A stretch of 63,896 nt of DNA, taken from contig CAYTLW010000033.1 of NCBI GenBank assembly GCA_964438735.1, positions 1 through 63,896 on the forward strand, read 5' to 3'. Source of the stretch: CAYTLW01 sp964438735 (GTDB lineage: Bacteria > Myxococcota_A > UBA9042). The notes under the pieces are model-generated. The model did not search any database. It saw nothing but the letters and a program-made list of their open reading frames with translations, and was not told the DNA's origin. Within the stretch, counting starts at the first letter, position 1. Each line of letters starts with the position of its first letter. The translations under genes were made by a program, and so were the position numbers. Below, in pieces: positions 31,675 to 41,127 of this stretch.

Positions 31675-34600
31675 TACTTTTCGCCGACCAGCGCCAGGTC
31701 GTCGATGAACCAGCCCGGGTTGTTGTTCTGGATGCCGTCGCAGGACGCGAAGCGGAAGCGGATCTTGACCGGACTGCCGGCGAACTTGCTGACGTCCAGC
31801 GCGAGGCTGGCCCAGTTCTTCAGCGCCCCGCCCTGCTTGGGCAGCTGCATGGAGACCGTGCCCGCCGTCTGGCAGCTGGCCGCCTGGCCATTGCAGTTGC
31901 TGGCGGCGCCGCCGACGCAACCCTTGAAGTTGTCATTGCTTACTTGCAGCCAGGCGCGGTCATAGGTGTTGGACGTCTCGACCCAGGGGCTCGACCAGAA
32001 GTTCACCTTGAGCTTCTTGTAGCCCTTGGTGTCGATGGCCTTCTTGGTGGTCGCTGTGCCGCCGGTGGCGTTGTTCTGGCCGCTGCAACCGGCCGCGCCG
32101 CAGTAGTTGGTGCCGTTGTTGAAGTTCAGGGTGCACTTGCCCGAATGCGGCTTGACGCTGGACGGGGTCGCGTCGACCGCCCAGGAGACCTTGTTCTTGC
32201 CGGCGCCTTCGTAGGCGAATGCTGACTCCTCGCAGTGGAATGCGGTGCTGAACAGGGCGTCCATGCAGACCACGTTGGACGCGCAGTCGGGGTCGTCGCA
32301 GTCCACCTTGTCGTCGAAGTCGTTGTCCTTGCCATCGACGCAGATCTCGGCGCAGGACACCTTGCCTTTGCAGTCGGGGTCCTTGCAGTCGGCCAGGCCA
32401 TCGCCGTCGTCGTCCTTGTTGTTGTCGCAGACCTCGACGGGCGGGCCGGGGATGACGTTGATGCGATCGACGAACCAGCCGGCACCCTTGTTGTCGTAGT
32501 TGGTCGGCTCGTGCAGGCGCAGGCGCAGGCGGAACTTCTGTCCGGAGGCCACGTCGATGTCGCGCTGCAGGACCAGGAGCTTCTTCTGGCAGGGCACGCC
32601 GGCACAGCCCTTGGCTTCCTTGCTGAGCAGGATGGTCTGCAGCAGCTGGTTCTGGCTGCCGCGCACCTCGATCCGCGGGCGATCATAGTTCGGGTTGCCG
32701 CTGCCGGGCGGGCCGTCCAGGTCGTAATAGGTGTGGAAGTGCAGGCGCAGCTTGCCGGTGTGCTTGGTGGCGTCGATCAGGGGTGACTCGACCCACGCCG
32801 AGGGTACCTGGCAGTAGTTGCCCTGGGTCGCGTGGCAGTAGTCCTTGCCGTCGTTGAGGTTCATCGTGCAGCCGTACTTGGCCAGGGCCGCCACCGCAGG
32901 GGTCTTATCCACAGCCCACTTGACCGTGTTGTTGGACTGGTTGTGGAACTGCCAGCCATGGGCCTTGCCGCACGTGAAATCGACCTTGTACAACATGCAG
33001 TTGCTCGTCTTGGGCGTGCACTTACCCGCCTTGCAGGTGTCGCCGGTGCTGCAGGCCAGGCCGTCGTCGCACTTGGCGCCGTCTGCGGTGGGTGCGTAGC
33101 TGCATTTGCCGGTCTTGGCGTCGCAGCTGTCCTTGGTGCATGGGCTGCCGTCGTTGCAGGTCTGGTTCTTGCCGGCGATGCACTTGCCGTTCTTGCAGGT
33201 GTCGCCCCAGGTGCAGACGTCGCCGGCGTCGCAGGGACCGTCCTTGGGGCCAAAGCTGCACTTGCCGGTCTTGGGATCGCAGGTGTCGGCGGTGCAGTCG
33301 TTGCCATCGTCGCACTTGGCCGCGGTGGCCGGGGCACACTTGCCCGCCTTGCAGGTCTCGCCGCTGGTGCACACGTCGCCGTCGTCGCAGGGTACGGGTT
33401 TGTCGCCGACAACCGGCTTGTGTACGCACTTGCCGGCGACCTTGTCGCAGCTGTCGGTGGTGCAGGGGTTGCCGTCATTGCAGCTGGCACCGGCCTGGCC
33501 GATGCACTTGCCGGCCTTGCAGGTATCGTTCTTGGTGCACGCATTGCCGTCATCGCAGGCGCCGGTCTTGCCCGTCCAACTGCAGTTGCCCTTGGCGTCG
33601 CAGTTGTCGATGGTGCAGACCTTGCCGTCGTCGCACTTGCTCTCCGCGGCGGCACACTTGCCGCCCTTGCAGACCTCGCCGGTCGTACAGCTGCTGCCGT
33701 CATCGCACTTCTGGCCCTCGATCGACTTGTGCACGCAGCCGGTCTTGGCGTTGCAGCCATCGCTGGTACAGGCGTTGCCGTCGTTGCATTTCACGGCGCC
33801 GCTGCCGGCGCACTTGCCGCCCTTGCAGGCGTCGGTCTTGGTGCAGGCGTTGCCGTCGTTGCAGGCGGCGGTATTGGCCACCCAGCTGCAGCCCACCTTG
33901 GGGTCGCACTTGTCGTCGGTGCAGGCGTTGTTGTCGTCGCAGTCGGTGGCGATTCCCTTGTTGCACTTGCCCGCCTTGCAGGCGGACTTGCCCTTGCAGG
34001 CGTCGCCATCGCCGCAGCCGGTGCCATCTTTCAATGGCGTGAAGACGCAGCCCTTCTTGTCGACGCAGGCGTCCTTGGTGCACGGGTTGTTGTCCTCGCA
34101 GCCGGTTTTGTCGCCGACCTGGCACTTGCCACCCTTGCACACGCCCGCCTTGCATGCGCCCGTGTCTGAACAACCGGCGGCATTGGCCTTGTGCACGCAT
34201 CCAGTCTTGCCCAGACAACTGTCGTCGGTGCAGGTGTTGCCATCGTCACAGTCCAGCGGCTCGGCGTCGCAATTGCCGCCCTTGCAGGTGTCTCCCGTGG
34301 TACAGGCGTCGCCATCATCGCACTTGCCGGGCGCCGGCTTCTGCTCGCACTTGCCGGTCTCGGGATTGCAAAACGCCTTGTTGCACGGCTGATCGCTGGC
34401 ACAGGTGGCCATGGGCCCGCCCTTGCACTTGCCCAAGGTGCAGGTGTCGTTGGCGGTGCAGGCGTTGCCGTCGCTGCACGGCTTGGTATTGGGTTGGTAG
34501 CTGCAGGTGCCGGTCTCGGGATTGCAGGCATCGGTGGTGCAGGCGTTGTTATCATCGCAGCTGATGGTATTGCCGCCTTCGCATTTGCCGCCCTTGCACT

Positions 34601-35174
34601 GCCCTTGCCCGCTGCAGGGGTCGCCATCGCCGCACGGCGCTGTGTTGGCCTCGTGAATGCAGCCGGTGTCGGCCAGGCAGCTGTCGGCCGTGCACTCGTT
34701 GTCATCGTCGCAGTTGACAGCCTTGCCGGATTGGCACTGCCCAGCCGCGCAGACATGGCCGGTGGAGCACTTGTTTCCGTCATCGCAGATGCTGCCGTCG
34801 GGCGCGGCGGTGCCAACGCAGATGCCAAACGCGCAGACCGGCGACTCGCAGGGGCCCACCGGCACGTCTGTACATTGACCGTCGTTGGTGCAGGTCTTGG
34901 GGCCCGCCACGTCTTCGGGCAGTGGCACATCGACAGGTCCGCCGGCGTCTACGGGATCCGGCCCGCTGTCCTTGGAACCGCTGTCGGCCTGGCCGGGTGT
35001 ATCCGTGGCCCCGCCGTCGATGTTGGCGACGTCACCGCCGTTGCCACCGTCCAGGGTTTTGAACGTGGTCGGTCCATCGTTGGATGCGTCCGGGCTGCAG
35101 CCAACGAGCACGCCAATGGCGAGACATGCTGCCGACCAGACGGCCACCTGGTGCTTGGAATCGCGTATTCGCAT
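31674..35174 (-). CDS. Giant Cys-rich lipoprotein with two MAM-like heads
   Basis: A 1166-residue protein related to the two plus-strand giants at 20347-31599. The signal MRIRDSKHQVAVWSAACLAI continues to GVLVGC, a clean lipobox, followed by an Asp/Gly/Ser linker to about residue 87. The stalk of CDDGNxCT units runs to about residue 724. Head 1 (about 725-905: DFTCGKAHGWQ, CTMNLNDGKDYC, HFHTYYDLDG) and head 2 (about 975-1166: WAVDATPSSVKPHSGKC, NFNNGTNYC, GWFIDDLALVGEK) are separated by DDDGDGLADC and DNDFDDKVDCDDPDC acidic modules. The ATG at 35174 has AGGAGG ten bases upstream; a longer frame adds nine unlikely residues. It lies downstream of the propeller-type giant on the same strand, 145 bp apart. 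Function unknown, likely surface display. Confidence 0.88.
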   Translation of the reverse strand: MRIRDSKHQVAVWSAACLAIGVLVGCSPDASNDGPTTFKTLDGGNGGDVANIDGGATDTPGQADSGSKDSGPDPVDAGGPVDVPLPEDVAGPKTCTNDGQCTDVPVGPCESPVCAFGICVGTAAPDGSICDDGNKCSTGHVCAAGQCQSGKAVNCDDDNECTADSCLADTGCIHEANTAPCGDGDPCSGQGQCKGGKCEGGNTISCDDNNACTTDACNPETGTCSYQPNTKPCSDGNACTANDTCTLGKCKGGPMATCASDQPCNKAFCNPETGKCEQKPAPGKCDDGDACTTGDTCKGGNCDAEPLDCDDGNTCTDDSCLGKTGCVHKANAAGCSDTGACKAGVCKGGKCQVGDKTGCEDNNPCTKDACVDKKGCVFTPLKDGTGCGDGDACKGKSACKAGKCNKGIATDCDDNNACTDDKCDPKVGCSWVANTAACNDGNACTKTDACKGGKCAGSGAVKCNDGNACTSDGCNAKTGCVHKSIEGQKCDDGSSCTTGEVCKGGKCAAAESKCDDGKVCTIDNCDAKGNCSWTGKTGACDDGNACTKNDTCKAGKCIGQAGASCNDGNPCTTDSCDKVAGKCVHKPVVGDKPVPCDDGDVCTSGETCKAGKCAPATAAKCDDGNDCTADTCDPKTGKCSFGPKDGPCDAGDVCTWGDTCKNGKCIAGKNQTCNDGSPCTKDSCDAKTGKCSYAPTADGAKCDDGLACSTGDTCKAGKCTPKTSNCMLYKVDFTCGKAHGWQFHNQSNNTVKWAVDKTPAVAALAKYGCTMNLNDGKDYCHATQGNYCQVPSAWVESPLIDATKHTGKLRLHFHTYYDLDGPPGSGNPNYDRPRIEVRGSQNQLLQTILLSKEAKGCAGVPCQKKLLVLQRDIDVASGQKFRLRLRLHEPTNYDNKGAGWFVDRINVIPGPPVEVCDNNKDDDGDGLADCKDPDCKGKVSCAEICVDGKDNDFDDKVDCDDPDCASNVVCMDALFSTAFHCEESAFAYEGAGKNKVSWAVDATPSSVKPHSGKCTLNFNNGTNYCGAAGCSGQNNATGGTATTKKAIDTKGYKKLKVNFWSSPWVETSNTYDRAWLQVSNDNFKGCVGGAASNCNGQAASCQTAGTVSMQLPKQGGALKNWASLALDVSKFAGSPVKIRFRFASCDGIQNNNPGWFIDDLALVGEK

Positions 35175-35300
35175 GTGCCGTTCGCCTCCTGTCCCTCTCA
35201 CCAGGACAGTGTCCGGCAGTACGGCGGGGCGTCAAGTGGAGATGGGTGATGACGGCCGCAAAACAGACGGCACCCGAATGTTAAAACCGTGACACTGCGG

Positions 35301-35317
35301 CCGATCGGGGCGATCGG
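35301..35317 (-). terminator. Perfect hairpin after the propeller-type giant
   Basis: On the minus strand, CCGATC and GATCGG pair around a GCCCC loop three bases after the stop at 35320-35322. A GTTTTAA stretch lies about 19 bases further along the transcript, so termination is possible but not textbook. The rest of 35175-35319 carries the Shine-Dalgarno site of the next gene and nothing else recognisable. Confidence 0.4.
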
Positions 35318-35319
35318 TG

Positions 35320-38300
35320 CTAGTTGCAGGACGACTCGAGCGAGCTGCCCAGGTAGCCGGCCCAGGGGTTCTGCTTCTTGGTGCCTTTGTCGTAGATCTG
35401 GCCGGCGACGACGATTCGGCCATCATTGAGGAAGGCGACGCCATCCCAGTCGGCCAGTCCGGAGGTCTCGGTCGTGGACTTGTACTTGGACAGGTCACCC
35501 TTGTCGGTCATCAGCATCACCTGGGCGCTATCGTGGCTTTTGCCGCTGAATCGCGCCCGCCCGGTCACCACCCGCAAACCGCCCTTGATGGCGATGTCGG
35601 TGGCCCACTCGTTCAAGGACCCGCCAGGCTTCTTGTCGGCCTGCACGTTGCCGCTGTTGCGATCGATCTTGACCAGCCAGCGCTGGGACTGCTTGGTCGA
35701 CTTGGACGCGTCCGTACGGCCGACCATCCAGGCGGAGTTGCCGTCCAGGGCGACCGACCAGAAGTAGTCCGAAGCGCTGGTGCCGTAGCGCTTCCAGTAC
35801 ATCGTCTTGCCGCTCTTATCGAGCAACACGGCGCTGCCATCGGTGCTCTTGTTGTTGCTGTTGTCGTCCGTCCGACCAACAACAAGGACGCGCTGGTCGG
35901 GGGCGACGGCCACGTCATCGAAGTACGTCTTCTTGCTGGTACTGCCAAAGATGTGATTGCTGATGGAGTTCATGTCCGGGTTGATGTGTTTGACCCAACC
36001 GCGCCACGAGGTGGTCTTCTTCGGCGTTGGCGGGAATCCCTTCATCTCGATCTTGATGTGTTTGGTCGAACCGATGATCCAAGCGCCTCCGCCGCCCTCC
36101 TTGGCGATGCCGCGCAAGTAGGACTCCTCGCCCCCTTCCTTGTACTCCTTGGACCCGAGGACCTTGCAGTTGGCGTCCAGCTTGACCAACCAGCCGCGCC
36201 GCGGGTTGCTACCGCTGCCGCCGTAGCGACTGCCGACAGCAAGGTAGGTGCCGTTGCCGAACTGCCCGACCGCCTTGAGCTCGTCCATCTTGCTCGAAGC
36301 GCCGATGAGCACCTCTTTGTAGCTGTTGGGGAAGGCGCCGAACGAGCGGCAGTAGCCGTCGTAATCGGCGCCACCCTTGAACTTGCGACCCACCATGATG
36401 GCGCCGCCGGACAGGGTGGGCGCCACGTCGAAGAGCATCTCGTGATCCCCGCTGCCCTTCTGGTTGAGGCCCAGGCGGCACGTGCAGGTGGTGTTGACGC
36501 AGACCTTGTTGGAGCCGCAGGTCTTGCCCGCGCTCACCGCCTTGTGCTGGCAGCCCTTCTTGGTGTCACAGCTGTCGGTGGTGCAGTGGTTGCCATCGTT
36601 GCAATCCTTGGCTTTGCCGGCGCACTTGCCGCTGGCGCAGGTATCGCTGACGGTGCAGATGTTGCCGTCGCTGCAGCTGCCGCCGCTCTTGGGCGCGTAG
36701 ACGCACTTGCCTTTGCTGCAGGAGTCGTTGGTGCACGCGTTGCCATCGTTGCAGACGATATTCTTGCCGACGCATTTGGACTTGCTGTCGCACTTGTCGC
36801 CGGACGTGCACGGGTTGCCATCGCTGCAGCCCTTGCCGGACTGGTTCTTGTAGACACAGTTGCCATTGGAGGTGTCGCAGAAGTCGTTGGTGCACTGGTT
36901 GTTGTCGTTGCACTTCACCACCTGGCCGACGCAGACGCCCTTGCTGTCGCAGGCATCGGACTTGGTGCAGTTCTTCTTGTCATCGCACTTGATGCCCTTG
37001 TTGACGGTGTTCTGGCAGACCTTTTTGCCCGAGACGGTCGCGCAGACGTCCTTGGTGCAGCCGTTCTTGTCGTTGCAGTCGTTGTTGACAGTGCAGTCAC
37101 AGGTATAGGCGCCGGGCTTGCAGACACCGGCCTGGCAGGTGTCCTTGTCGGTGCAGGCCTGGTTGTCGGTGCAGGAGGTGCCGTTACTCTTGGGCTTCTT
37201 CTCGCAGACGCCTGAAGACGTATTGCAGGAGCCGGTGTTGCAGGCGTCGCCTGTGCAGGTCTTGGGGCTGCCGCCGGTGCAACTTCCGGCCTTGCAAGCG
37301 TCCTTGTCGGTGCAGGCGTTGCCGTCGTTGCACACGGTGCCATCCTTGTCCGACTTGAGCTTGCAGTCGCCGCTTTGCGTGTCGCAGTAGCCGAGTTTGC
37401 ACGCCGCATTCGGGCAGCTCTTGGGGCTGCTGCCCACGCACTTGCTGGCCGCGTCACACTTGTCGGTACCGGTGCACTTGTTGCCATCATCGCAGAGCAC
37501 TCCGGCGGCGGCAGGTACCTTCTTGCAGCTGTTGTCGCCATCGTCGCACTGGCCGACCTTGCAGTTGTCGTCCGGGCAGATGCGCTTCTTGCCGCCGATA
37601 CAGATGCCCTTGCCATCACAGTGGTCCTCGAGCGTGCACCACTCCCCGTCATCGCAAGGGATGGAGACGATCTTCGGCTTCTTGAAGCACTCACCTTTTT
37701 CGTTGTCACACTTGCCCAGGTTGCATGCGTCGTTGTACTCGGAGCAGGTCAGCATCGTGGTACCCTTGCAGGCTCCTTTGCCGTCACAAGTCTCCAATAC
37801 GATGCAGAAATTGCCATCCTCGCACGCTGTACCCTTGGCGAGTGGTTCGACGACGCACTTGAACTTGTGCACGCCCTCGCTCTTGCACGACGCCTTGTTG
37901 CACGTATCGCCATCGCCGCTGCAGTCCACCTTCGGGCCGATGACGCATTTGCCGGCGGTGCAGGCGTCGCTTTCGGTGCAACCGTCCTTGTCGCCATCGC
38001 AGGGCGTGTCGTCTGGCTTGTTGACCGTCACGCACTTGCCGGCGGACGGATCGCATGACGATACGGTGCAGGGGCCAACGCCCTTGCTGCAGTCGATGGC
38101 CTTGCCCCCCGTGCACGTCCCAGCCTTGCAAACACCTGAGCCGGCCACATTGCACTTGTCGGCAGTGTCGCAGGCCTGCCCGTCCTTTTCGTTCACATTC
38201 TTGCACTTGCCGCCACCACAGGTGTCCTTGGTGCACGGGTTCTTGTCATCGCAATCGGCGTTCTTCTTGCACTGGCAGAGATACTCGGCGACCACGCACT

Positions 38301-39774
38301 TGCCCTTGTCACAAGCATCCTTGGTGCAGGCGTCGCCGTCATCGCACTTGCCATCGGCGGCCGGCTTGTTGGTGCAGCCGGCCTTGGCATCGCAGATGTC
38401 GGCTGAGCAGGGGTTGTCATCGTTGCACGGTGCGTCCTGTGGCTTGTGGGTGCACTTGCCGGTGCTGGAGTCGCATGCATCGAGCGTGCAGGCGACGCCG
38501 TCATCGCAGGCGATGGTCTTGCCAAAGCAGCCGCCCGCGGTGCAGGCGTCGTCTTCCGTGCAAGGATCCTTGTCATCGCAAGCTTCGTTCTTGACCACGT
38601 GCTGGCAGCCGTCGACCGGGCTGCACGCGTCGCTGGTGCAGTCGACCTTGTCGTCGCAATCCACGGTGCCGCTGCCGATGCACTCGCCCTTCTTGCACGT
38701 CGACGCGGCGGTGCAGGCGTTGCCGTCGTCGCAGACGAGTCCCTCGGCGATAGGATGGGGCACGCACTTGCCCTGCGTGGGATCGCAGGAATTCTTGGTG
38801 CACTCGGTGTCCAGCTCCTTGTCGCAGGCAACGGTCTTGCCCTGGTCGACCTCGCACTTGCCGGCATCGCAGACCATGGGGATGCACAGGTTCTTCGGGT
38901 CGCAATCACTGGCCTCCTTGCAATCGCAGATCGCCTTGCCGCCGCACTCGCCATCGGCATTGCAGACATCTGTGTCGCTACAGGCGTTCAGGTCATCACA
39001 CTTGGCGCCCACGTTGACCGACACCACGGTGCAACCCTCGGACAGGTCACAGCCGTCCTTGGTGCAGGGGTCCCCGTCATCGCATTGCTTCGTATCCGGC
39101 GTGTACTGGCAGCCCTTATCCTTGACGCAGGAGTCCATGGTGCAGTTCAGGCCGTCGCTGCAGTCCACTGCCGCGCCGACGCAGGAGCCGGCCGCGCAAT
39201 ACTCCGATTCGGTGCAGGGGTCCCCATCATCGCAGGCATAGCCGACATCGCTGATCGGTTCGTGCACAATCTCCGTGCCCTGCTTGCAGAAGTCCTTGGT
39301 ACACGGATTGTTGTCGTTATAGTCGTCGGGCTGGGCGGTCACACAGGCGCCAGCTTTGCAGAGCTTGCCGCAGGCACCAAAGCCGCAGTGATCGCCATCC
39401 TTGCGATGACCCACCGCGCACTCGCCCTTGTCGTCGCACAGGGTTCGCTCGCACTCCTTGAGCGTGACCAGGGGGTGGGTGCAGGCGGTGTCCTTGGCCA
39501 GCTGCTTGAGCTCGCAGACGCCCTTGTTGCAGGACGGCAGCCGGCAGGGCGTCTTGCCCTTGATGTCCAGGCAATCGAAGTCAGACAGGCACTCCGGCTC
39601 CACCGCTGTATCTTTTACGCCGGCGTCCGTACCGGTGTCGACGGCTACATCACCGGCCGTGTCGGCCACATCCTTCGCGGCGCTGTCGACCGCGACGTCC
39701 ACCGCGTCCATGGCCGCCTGGTTGTCATAGGCGAAGTCCTCCTGGTCCAGCAGGGACTGGCCACAGGATGCCAT
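35320..39774 (-). CDS. Giant Cys-rich protein with single propeller; signal peptide broken by a stop
   Basis: A 1484-residue protein as read from ATG 39774. It starts MASCGQSLLDQED, an acidic Asp/Ala/Val linker follows to about residue 60, then a Cys stalk of CDDGxxCT and related units to about residue 1100, and a C-terminal propeller (about 1103-1484) with strands like GTYLAVGSRYGG, RVLVVGRTDD and GRIVVAGQIYD. In the same frame, 22 codons from ATG 39864 (MSTIPLPILPNCAAKRAAAV) lead to TGA at 39796-39798, and after it SVAICATMASCGQ reads as the rest of a lipoprotein signal with lipobox MASC. So the gene appears to have lost its export signal by one nonsense change; the alternatives are a sequence error or readthrough. 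As written the product would stay in the cytoplasm, where so many disulphides would not form. Confidence 0.75.
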   Translation of the reverse strand: MASCGQSLLDQEDFAYDNQAAMDAVDVAVDSAAKDVADTAGDVAVDTGTDAGVKDTAVEPECLSDFDCLDIKGKTPCRLPSCNKGVCELKQLAKDTACTHPLVTLKECERTLCDDKGECAVGHRKDGDHCGFGACGKLCKAGACVTAQPDDYNDNNPCTKDFCKQGTEIVHEPISDVGYACDDGDPCTESEYCAAGSCVGAAVDCSDGLNCTMDSCVKDKGCQYTPDTKQCDDGDPCTKDGCDLSEGCTVVSVNVGAKCDDLNACSDTDVCNADGECGGKAICDCKEASDCDPKNLCIPMVCDAGKCEVDQGKTVACDKELDTECTKNSCDPTQGKCVPHPIAEGLVCDDGNACTAASTCKKGECIGSGTVDCDDKVDCTSDACSPVDGCQHVVKNEACDDKDPCTEDDACTAGGCFGKTIACDDGVACTLDACDSSTGKCTHKPQDAPCNDDNPCSADICDAKAGCTNKPAADGKCDDGDACTKDACDKGKCVVAEYLCQCKKNADCDDKNPCTKDTCGGGKCKNVNEKDGQACDTADKCNVAGSGVCKAGTCTGGKAIDCSKGVGPCTVSSCDPSAGKCVTVNKPDDTPCDGDKDGCTESDACTAGKCVIGPKVDCSGDGDTCNKASCKSEGVHKFKCVVEPLAKGTACEDGNFCIVLETCDGKGACKGTTMLTCSEYNDACNLGKCDNEKGECFKKPKIVSIPCDDGEWCTLEDHCDGKGICIGGKKRICPDDNCKVGQCDDGDNSCKKVPAAAGVLCDDGNKCTGTDKCDAASKCVGSSPKSCPNAACKLGYCDTQSGDCKLKSDKDGTVCNDGNACTDKDACKAGSCTGGSPKTCTGDACNTGSCNTSSGVCEKKPKSNGTSCTDNQACTDKDTCQAGVCKPGAYTCDCTVNNDCNDKNGCTKDVCATVSGKKVCQNTVNKGIKCDDKKNCTKSDACDSKGVCVGQVVKCNDNNQCTNDFCDTSNGNCVYKNQSGKGCSDGNPCTSGDKCDSKSKCVGKNIVCNDGNACTNDSCSKGKCVYAPKSGGSCSDGNICTVSDTCASGKCAGKAKDCNDGNHCTTDSCDTKKGCQHKAVSAGKTCGSNKVCVNTTCTCRLGLNQKGSGDHEMLFDVAPTLSGGAIMVGRKFKGGADYDGYCRSFGAFPNSYKEVLIGASSKMDELKAVGQFGNGTYLAVGSRYGGSGSNPRRGWLVKLDANCKVLGSKEYKEGGEESYLRGIAKEGGGGAWIIGSTKHIKIEMKGFPPTPKKTTSWRGWVKHINPDMNSISNHIFGSTSKKTYFDDVAVAPDQRVLVVGRTDDNSNNKSTDGSAVLLDKSGKTMYWKRYGTSASDYFWSVALDGNSAWMVGRTDASKSTKQSQRWLVKIDRNSGNVQADKKPGGSLNEWATDIAIKGGLRVVTGRARFSGKSHDSAQVMLMTDKGDLSKYKSTTETSGLADWDGVAFLNDGRIVVAGQIYDKGTKKQNPWAGYLGSSLESSCN

Positions 39775-39864
39775 GGTGGCGCAGATGGCGACGCTTCACG
39801 CGGCCACCGCGGCGGCCCTTTTGGCTGCGCAGTTCGGCAGAATTGGCAACGGAATGGTGCTCAT
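39775..39864 (-). pseudogene. Interrupted lipoprotein signal peptide of the 1484-aa gene
   Basis: ATG 39864 opens a frame with a basic KR pair and an Ala-rich core (KRAAAVAA), stopped by TGA 39796-39798. The same frame continues SVAICATMASC into the main gene. A sense codon at the TGA, such as TGG, CGA or GGA, would restore a normal lipoprotein signal of about 33 residues before the Cys. Confidence 0.6.
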
Positions 39865-40224
39865 ATGTCGTCTGCTTCTGGTGGGGGGTTCAGCCACGAG
39901 GACGATAGCGTAGATGATGCGCGCAGGCGGGACAATTCTGTGAGTCTGTCATTGGCCTGCAGTCGTTAGACGAGACCCCCTACCTTGTCCCAATGTGCGG
40001 TCACGACGGAGCGGTCGCAGAGCGCATTTGTTCATGTCAATCTCGACGGTGCCGTCTCGTGCGGCATTTGAGGTGTCGTGAACCGCCACCCCCTCGCCGC
40101 CTGGAGTGTGCAAACGGCGCAACAATGGGCATGTACACCGGATTATCCGATTGATCTGGCTCCCGTACACGACCTCTGGCAGTCTGCTGGCCATCATCGG
40201 CCCCGCGTGCCCTGGAGATCCACC
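39865..40224. other. Divergent intergenic region, 360 bp, no gene seen
   Basis: This lies between the propeller-type giant (minus) and the thioredoxin-fold lipoprotein (plus). I see no convincing coding frame; one frame is open from 40078 into the next gene but has no signal-like N-terminus. TTGTCC with TACGCT 17 bp downstream on the minus strand (about 39918-39946) is a weak promoter candidate for the giant. GGAGA at about 40213-40217 is the Shine-Dalgarno site of the plus-strand gene. Confidence 0.4.
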
Positions 40225-40629
40225 ATGAACGCCGTCCACCGCCCCCGACCTCTCCTGTTCGCCGTCAGCGCAGCGCTGGCCATCCTGGCGCTGCTGGCCA
40301 GTGCGGGATTGGCCGGCTGCGGCGGCTCGCAGGTGGAAGATGGCACCCGAACCGCCGACGGCAAGCTGCGCATCGTCATGTATGGCAGCAGCAGATGCGG
40401 CATCTGTGCCCACTTCCGGCGGCACCTGGACAAGCGGTCCAGAGCCTATGAATGGCACGACGTCCTGCGCAGCCGCGAGGATCGCAAGACCATGGTCACC
40501 CTGGCCCGCGCCGTCCGCCCCAACAAGGTGCGCATTCGCTTCCCGGTCATCGTCTACGGGGGCAAGACCCTGGTCTCGCCCACCTGGACGCAGTTCAGCG
40601 CCTTGCTGGACCGGCCCGACGACAGCTGA
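40225..40629 (+). CDS. Lipoprotein with thioredoxin/glutaredoxin-like CGIC motif
   Basis: A 134-residue protein. The signal core LLFAVSAALAILALLASAG ends at lipobox LAGC (Cys32). Residues about 46-130 look like a small thioredoxin fold: strand LRIVMYGSS, redox motif CGIC (58-61) at the start of the first helix, strand EWHDVL, and a final FPVIVYGGKTLVSPTW with the cis-Pro-like FPV that glutaredoxin-like proteins have. It is probably a periplasm-facing disulphide oxidoreductase or electron carrier tethered to a membrane. GGAGA lies six bases before the ATG at 40225; a longer frame upstream lacks a signal. It sits among genes for proteins with dozens to hundreds of cysteines, so a role in their oxidation or reduction is a reasonable guess. 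Confidence 0.7.
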   Translation: MNAVHRPRPLLFAVSAALAILALLASAGLAGCGGSQVEDGTRTADGKLRIVMYGSSRCGICAHFRRHLDKRSRAYEWHDVLRSREDRKTMVTLARAVRPNKVRIRFPVIVYGGKTLVSPTWTQFSALLDRPDDS

Positions 40630-40712
40630 CCGGTCGATCTCGACGTCATCTGCCACCCCCGCTGAATCGTTGTCTGTGCCCGGTCGTTGATGGACGACAA
40701 GGGAGAGGCATC

Positions 40713-40937
40713 GTGAGCGGCACCATGGCAGCGAGACAACCACGAACACAGCTCGACGGACTCACCGCTGCGGTGCTGGTGGTACTGCTGCTGGTGTTCT
40801 GTTGGCTGCTGGGCAGCACAGCCGGCCGCTGGCTCGCCGATACCCACTCCAGCAGCGCCCCCACGACGGTGCACGTCAGCGGCGCCGACGACCACTTTGG
40901 CACGGCCCGTGTGGGCATGTTCCCATCGCGCCGGTAG
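40713..40937 (+). CDS. Small single-span membrane protein
   Basis: A 74-residue protein read from GTG 40713, preceded by GGGAGAGG (40701-40708); an in-frame ATG is at 40725. One hydrophobic helix (LTAAVLVVLLLVFCWLLGST, about residues 17-36) is followed by a polar tail (THSSSAPTTVHVSG) ending VGMFPSRR. No family recognised. It is 83 bp after the thioredoxin-fold lipoprotein and on the same strand. Short length makes it uncertain, but the ribosome binding site and the helix support it. Confidence 0.45.
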   Translation: MSGTMAARQPRTQLDGLTAAVLVVLLLVFCWLLGSTAGRWLADTHSSSAPTTVHVSGADDHFGTARVGMFPSRR

Positions 40938-41127
40938 CCAGATAGCCCTCCAATCGAGTCGACTGTTTCAACGGACATGAGATCTTGTCTTTGGCCGCTA
41001 CTCGGCATCGATCAGCGGACCTTGGCAGCGCGAGCCAATTCAAACTGGGTTTTACACGCCGTCCAGCCTATTTTTTCGGGCAACCGGCTGCGAAGATGCA
41101 GAGCCGACCCGACGAGCGTGGAAGAGT

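Noticed and set aside
39796..39798. The TGA as a selenocysteine codon
   Set aside because: It lies in a signal peptide, where Sec has no role, and no SECIS-like hairpin was seen directly after it.
40078..40224. A longer start for the thioredoxin-fold lipoprotein
   Set aside because: The added 49 residues have no signal and would bury the lipoprotein signal; the ATG at 40225 has a good ribosome binding site.
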